Positions 58,930-64,000 of a stretch of DNA of 64,000 bases are shown one piece after another. The notes beneath the pieces were generated by a model that did no database searches, had not been told where the DNA came from, and saw nothing but the letters and a program-made list of their open reading frames with translations. Each line of letters opens with the position of its first letter. The first letter of the stretch is position 1. Both the position numbers and the translations under genes were made by a program. The stretch comes from Nematostella vectensis. Lineage: Eukaryota; Cnidaria; Anthozoa; Actiniaria; Edwardsiidae. The stretch lies in contig NC_064040.1 in assembly GCF_932526225.1 (NCBI RefSeq), positions 1,803,501-1,867,500 on the forward strand, in the 5' to 3' direction.

Positions 58930-61900
58930 TTACGAGAATGTCCAGGAGCTGTCGATCGCGCTGTCCGCCGTGGAATAGCGAGAGCTTCTGTTGTTGTTAT
59001 TGTTATGTCTGTGGTTGGCGGTTAGTAGGATCACGTGGTATAGATCCTGTCGGTCTTTGTCACGGAGGCACTTCTGGATGTCGCCGATGTCGAGGTCTGT
59101 CTGGAGAAAGAGCTGGAGATAGGCGTTCTCTTTGTACGTATTCGACAACAAACTGTGATAGAAAAAACGCTTGTGTTAGTGACACATCAATATGCAAACA
59201 CAAAAATGTCAGGGGACTAATATGACCAGAGAAACTACCTGCGCAACCACTGCTCTAAGCCTTCTTGACGATTCTTGATAAATTCGGTGTTGAATCTTCC
59301 AAACACTCTCTTTCCTGGTAGCGGCGGGATGCTCCTGCAATTATAGCAATTATCTATAGTAAGGTAATAGGTACGATACCACGGGCGTGTGGTCAGGATT
59401 TTCTAAGGTGGGGCGCGCATCCATACAGACAGAACGCACCAACAATTATAGCAATCTGTAGTTAGGTAATAAGAACGATACAAAGGGCGTGTAGTCAGAA
59501 TTTACTAAGGTGGGGGCGCATCTATACAGACAAAACCCACCAACAATTATAGCAATCTGTAGTTAGGTAATGAGTACTATAAAGCAGGCGTGTAGTCAGA
59601 ATTTGCTAAGGTGGGGTGCGCATCCGTAAAGGAGCAATTATAGCGGAGCCAAGCGCGGCCGCAGGCCGCGCTCGTAGCCCCATAGGCATAGAAATATGGT
59701 ATAGGTATGCGACTTGGTTTTTGTGGTCATCGCGCGGGTACCCTGTGATGTCACTCGCCAGCCAGCCAGTCAGTCAGCCGCGCGACTCCCAGGCCCCACT
59801 CGGCCCCGAAATGGCGACTAAATACAAGCACGGAGCAAGGGGAAAGTTCTTGTCGATTATGCGATGATTATTTATTTTGCCTCAAATTTTGTGACTTAAG
59901 GATAAAGTCAACTAGAGGAGATCTACTAACATTCATTCACGCCAAGATTTATCTGGTTTTAGCTAGTAAATTTAAGCAAGTAACAGTTCACATTAAAAAG
60001 CGAACAGAACCACAAGAAAGCGACCAAAAAAACAATGCAAGGTGAGTTTTGGACGACGATTTGTATTGTCTATTGAGGATATGACAGTTATTAGGCTTTT
60101 TATTGTCCTTTTTGTATGCTTTGAGAATGCGAGTACTTAACTCAGTAATCAAATTATTTGAGCATAACAGGTTTTGTTTTGACATTCTTCGTTTTATCTA
60201 TATTCTTGATTGTGTTGAATAAAATACAATACAACAAAAACTGGAATTCGTCTTGATTGTGTTGAGATATTTCATAAAGGCTACCCAATATCGTGTTGCA
60301 TTTGTCAAATACTGCTAAAGAAGACCGTTCTTGTCTTTATATCCTGTGCTCTTAGTCCTAAGAAGATACATATCCTTAGAAGATACAGCAGCTTTTTCAA
60401 CTTACAAGAGACATTTTCCTTACCGAGGATAAAAAAAAAAACTATTTTCAATATGTATTGTTGTTATTGTCTGCATCTTGCATCTCATGTGTTTATTTTT
60501 TTTTTCAAATAGTTGTGGAAAATTAGTTAGATTTTAAATGGCTTGATAAAAAGATTGTTTTCAAAGGAATAATAAATAGTTGTTTTCACTCTTTTATGAA
60601 CCAGGAACTACCTGAGGGCCAAGATGAATGCTAAAGACTGGAAGACATGAGAATTAAAAATCATGTCTTGAAGAGAACAGTAGGATGTTCTTATTCACTA
60701 GTCATTTGATACCCCCACACCCATGGTCCCAGGGAAGGGGGGGGGGGTTTAAACTTTAATAAAAGCCTGTTTCCAAGTTAAGAGTCAAAAACAGTCAATA
60801 CCACCACCCCTCTTGACATATTCTGGTTAAAAAGTGGACTAAAACCCCACATTCACCCCTGACTTCTGCGGGACCATAAGGGAGGGGGCGCAAATGACTA
60901 GTTCATTACTATGTGATTCAGCAGTACACACTCATAGGTTTTTTTAGAACAAGATACTTATATAATATAAAACTAAAAACAAACTTTTGCTTTTTAAATA
61001 ATAAATCTGTAAAGAAAACAGTTTTCTATCAACCTAAAGTTAATGGGAAAGGGGATATTTTAGAAAAGTACTGAATATAACTATCACATTATTGTTATTA
61101 TATTTTCTTTTCAAACATTTAAAGAAGAGTCATATTTTTTTCCTTTTTCTTCTCCCTGTTGACTATTTTTATGCAATTGATGCTCTTTGCTATTTCCCCT
61201 CTACACCAAAAATAAATTAATGAACAGATTTTATTTTTAAATTAGTAATTTCCATTTAGTACTCTCACTTATATCTTCTTTTTAGGATTTTCTAGGAGTC
61301 TCTTTCCTATTACATTTATTTTAGAGGTTTAGATTTATTTCATTGGAATAGTTGGATCCAGGGTTTCTCAAAACACCAAAATATAATGCATTACTGGATG
61401 TATATTCGTAGATATTAATTCCCATGGGGATGGAAAATCACCACTTAAAATGGTACATTAAAACTTCAGTATCTAAAATTGTGTATGACACTATATTCCA
61501 TCTTTGAAATCCTGTTTCATCCATTGTTCTTCGCAAGGACAAAGCTTGTCAGAATGTAGCTTTACAAATGTACATTAATGGAACTTTTATTAAGGGGAAC
61601 GGTTTTTTAGGGCAAGATACTCAAACTTTAAAACACTAGCAACAACCTTGTTCTTTTTCAATAATAGAATTCTGTTCACATAGCTTGGATAGCATAGACA
61701 TGGCCTCTTTAGAGGCCTGTGGTGGTGAAAGGGTTAAGATAATGGGAAAGGGGAAATGTCAAGAAATGCTCAATCAAATTATTTTCATTACTGTTATATT
61801 TTTTTCACCAAACCTTTCAAGTTGAGTCAATTTACTTTATATCTCCTCTCCCGTCGACTATTTTTTAGTCAATTGATATTCTTTGCTTCCTCTCTACCCC

Positions 61901-63646
61901 AAACATAGATCAATGAAAGGGTTTGGTTTGAAATTGGAAGTTAGCATTTTAGCACTGTCAGTGATGCCTTGGATGTTTTTTTTTTTTTAGGATTTGCTTC
62001 CAAAATCAATCTGTTTTTTCTTCATTGCATTCATTTGGGAGTAGGCTACCAATAACAAGGCCACTATATGGTAAAGGGGGGTGCACCAATATGAAATGCA
62101 TAAAAGGAGATATATTTTTGGATTTTAATTTCCAGACATTTTTTTGAATATTCGGTCCAATGAAGGAGAGAATCGCCTCTAAATCAATACATAAAAATCA
62201 CAGTATGGCATCTAAACAGTCTAAATATATTATTTTAAATCTTTGGAATGCTGTTACATCCATGACATTTTCTGCACAAGGGCAAAGCTTGTCAGAGTAT
62301 TGTTTTGATTAAAAAAATATTCATAATGGAACTTCTATGATGGGACATAAGAATTTACTATTAGACTCTTGACAACTTTGACAGCCATATCCACACCAGG
62401 AATTGTGTTTGTTAACTTTGATGTACTGCATAATTTAAATTATTGAATAAGGCCTAGATCCATTTGGTTGGTACAATAAATAAATCTCAGTAAAGAGCAG
62501 GATCCTAGATCCCCCAAAAATACCTCGATCAGTCAACACAAAAGGTGTTCAATGCTGGCTCCGCTTTTAGGCAGTGCCTAAATCTATATATTAGCTATCC
62601 ATAATAAATTGAACATTAGATACGAGATTGCTTGATGATTCGGAGAAATAATTCGGTAGAACGGTTAGCAATCAAGCGAAATCTTTATAGTAAATAGCCT
62701 GATGTGCAGTGAAATCTTTAAACAGCTTCATGTTTTGTTATGCGTTGGACAAAAGACACAAAGACATAATCACTGGGAAAAAATGTTGAGGCTTTGAGAC
62801 TTACGCATTTGGGAATTCTTTGACCAGTTTTTTTCTCAGCCATGCAAACTCAGAATATCTGCGTCGCACTGTGCACGCACCTAGTGTCTGAGTGCTGTCC
62901 TGATATAAAGCATTAAATCCATGATCAAACAATATGCCTAATCGATCTCCCTTGTCATATCAGAGGCATTATGTAAGCTCTACCCAGTAACATACTCCAG
63001 TCCACCATACCCTAGTCTCCTATACCCCAGTCTCCATGCCCCAGTCTCCCATATCCCAGTCCACCATACCCTAGATCCCCATACCCTAGTCTCCCATACC
63101 CCAGTCTCCCATGCCCCAGTCTGCCATACCCCAGTCTGCCATATCCTAGATCCCCATACCCCAGTCTGCCATACCCCAGTCTCCCATGCCCTAGTCTCCC
63201 ACACCCTAGCCTCCCATACCCTAGTCTCCCATACCCCAGTCTCCCATGCCCCAGTCTGCCATACCCCAGTCTGCCATATCCTAGATCCCCATACCCCAGT
63301 CTGCCATACCCCAGTCTCCCATGCCCTAGTCTCCCACACCCTAGCCTCCCATACCCTTGCCTCCCATACCCTAGTCTCCCATACCCCAGTTTCCCATACC
63401 CTAGTCTCCCATACCCCAGTCTCCCATAACCCAGTTTCCCATACCCTAGTCTCCCATACCCCAGTCTCCCATGCCGCCGTAATTGGCCTCATTTTTCTAA
63501 GTACGTTTTTTTGGATGGAAGCCTTCCTATTAATCTTCTCTACCACCCGTATCTTTACCACATACCTCAGTTTCGATTTTGTAGTCTGTGTACTGCGCGC
63601 GCATGCCCTTTACATGAGTCCGCGGGTCTCGCACTGTCACGTGCAT
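58930..63646 (-). CDS. sorting nexin 10/11-like PX-domain protein
   Basis: Phosphoinositide-binding endosomal sorting protein (SNX10 also assists the V-ATPase; known of the family). Four exons: 63646-63566, 62899-62805, 59334-59239, 59152-58930, all GT-AG and in phase, 495 bp, 164 residues. The PX domain reads [85 protein letters not shown] is the basic motif that binds PI3P. The tail is short with an Asn run (HNNNNNRSS) and ends AIDSSWTFS. The ATG at 63646 is the last possible start; the frame stays open to an ATG at 63745 and another first exon is possible, since the family usually has ~10 residues before this point. Intron 1 has a 15-bp array, intron 2 is 3.5 kb. Confidence 0.85.
59336..59640. 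repeat. about 100-bp repeat abutting the sorting nexin exon 3 acceptor
   Basis: Three copies of a ~95-100-bp unit (CAATTATAGCAATCTGTAGT, AAGGTGGGGCGCGCATCCAT). On the minus strand the array runs up to the ATTGCAG acceptor of exon 3 at 59335-59336; the copies keep CAATTATAGC but have AACAATT in place of TGCAATT, so the AG itself is not copied. Confidence 0.85.
59636..59800 (-). repeat. dispersed repeat Y, copy 2
   Basis: Reverse-oriented relative of 2425-2600: ATAGCGGAGCCAAGCGCGGC, CCCATAGGCATAGAAATATG and CCAGCCAGCCAGTCAGTCAG match its complement. Diverged and non-coding. Confidence 0.6.
59880..62550. other. sorting nexin intron 2, no gene seen
   Basis: AT-rich. Two blocks of about 550 bp are diverged copies of each other: 61010-61580 and 61735-62340 share GGGAAAGGGGA, CTCTACACC/CCAAA.ATA.AT.AATGAA, TTTAGGATTT, and GCACAAGG/GCAAGGACAAAGCTTGTCAG in the same order. 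No open frame or RNA gene stands out. Confidence 0.5.
62556..62591 (-). repeat. inverted partner of 190-225
   Basis: Exact reverse complement of the 36 bases at 190-225 (GGCTCCGCTTTTAGGCAGTG...). See that entry. Confidence 0.7.
62985..63475. repeat. 15-bp minisatellite, sorting nexin intron 1
   Basis: About 33 units of CTCCCATACCCCAGT with variants (CTAGTCTCC, CTGCCATA, TAGATCCCC). A 121-bp stretch repeats exactly (63107-63227 and 63237-63357 approximately), a higher-order duplication. It lies about 85 bp 5' of exon 2's acceptor. The 193-codon minus-strand frame is the translated repeat. Confidence 0.95.
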
Positions 63647-64000
63647 GTCACATGTTGCCCCACGTGGTGGTGATGACCAAAAGCACGCGTTGTCCGATAC
63701 GTCCAGCGGTCCTTGTGTTCCAAGCCTGATCCCCAAATCCATCAAGTCTAAATATATACTGCAGTAGACAAAAGCCGCGTTTACTTAGCCACGAAGAATA
63801 TTTCATGGAGTTTTTAAATATAATGCTCATCTAAGAATAAAAGTTCTGACCTAGATGGTCCCGCTTCTGCGGCAACAATTGAAAAGTATGGCAAAGAAAG
63901 AGGACTTAAATCGCGTCTGGAAAAACAAACGATGTGAATGATTGCCTGCCATGGTTACAGTAAAGACTCGGGTCGAAATGGTTATAGGCCACTAATGTAC
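63647..64000. other. right edge, upstream of the sorting nexin start
   Basis: Contains CACGTGG and several CpGs near 63600-63690, as expected of a promoter or 5' UTR. A GTCCCGCTTCTGCGGCAACA block follows. No further gene is recognised before the end. Confidence 0.4.

Noticed and set aside
62980-63561. 193-codon frame of [10 protein letters not shown] repeats
   Set aside because: 15-bp array lacking stops, within sorting nexin intron 1.

Overview
This is eukaryotic nuclear DNA from an invertebrate animal. Genes are split into many short exons with GT-AG introns, gene families are typically metazoan, and the non-coding DNA is full of minisatellites, MITE-like elements and worn retroelement fragments. 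The species cannot be fixed from sequence alone; a cnidarian or an amphioxus-like chordate both fit. I rebuilt the gene models by hand from splice consensus, reading phase and family alignment from memory; every exon listed joins its neighbour in phase.

Seven protein genes lie on strictly alternating strands. WDR59 (-, 3095-13481, 5' part only) is head-to-head with an NT5C3-type 5'-nucleotidase (+, 13797-19284, complete, 12 exons). A myotubularin-related pseudophosphatase with a C-terminal PH domain (-, 20904-40598, 25 exons) is head-to-head with an intronless methionine synthase reductase MTRR (+, 40934-43108). A small SOCS-box/SPRY protein (-, 44127-45234) is head-to-head with RAD51B (+, 45791-55461, 9 exons). 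A sorting nexin 10/11-like gene (-, 58930-63646) closes the window. The three head-to-head gaps are short (315, 335 and 556 bp) and are probable bidirectional promoters. The products do not form one pathway: they cover mTORC1 signalling (WDR59), nucleotide metabolism, phosphoinositide/endosome biology (myotubularin, sorting nexin), methionine/B12 metabolism, ubiquitin-ligase adaptors and homologous recombination.

The outstanding feature is the set of about 20 minisatellites. At least six of them have a repeat unit that includes a splice site of the neighbouring exon plus a little coding sequence, and two more include the stop codon of a last exon. Several others start within a few bases of a splice site. 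The tandem amplification thus seems to start at exon borders, leaving introns with up to about 37 copies of a donor or 18 copies of an acceptor. Minisatellites across exon-intron borders have, to my recollection, been described in amphioxus under the name 'mirage'; here they recur in four of seven genes.

Other content: two copies of a 7-bp-TSD MITE, two hammerhead-ribozyme-like cores, two non-LTR reverse transcriptase remnants, a tRNA-derived SINE, several dispersed repeats, and a duplicated partial exon beside an inverted-repeat element in the nucleotidase gene.
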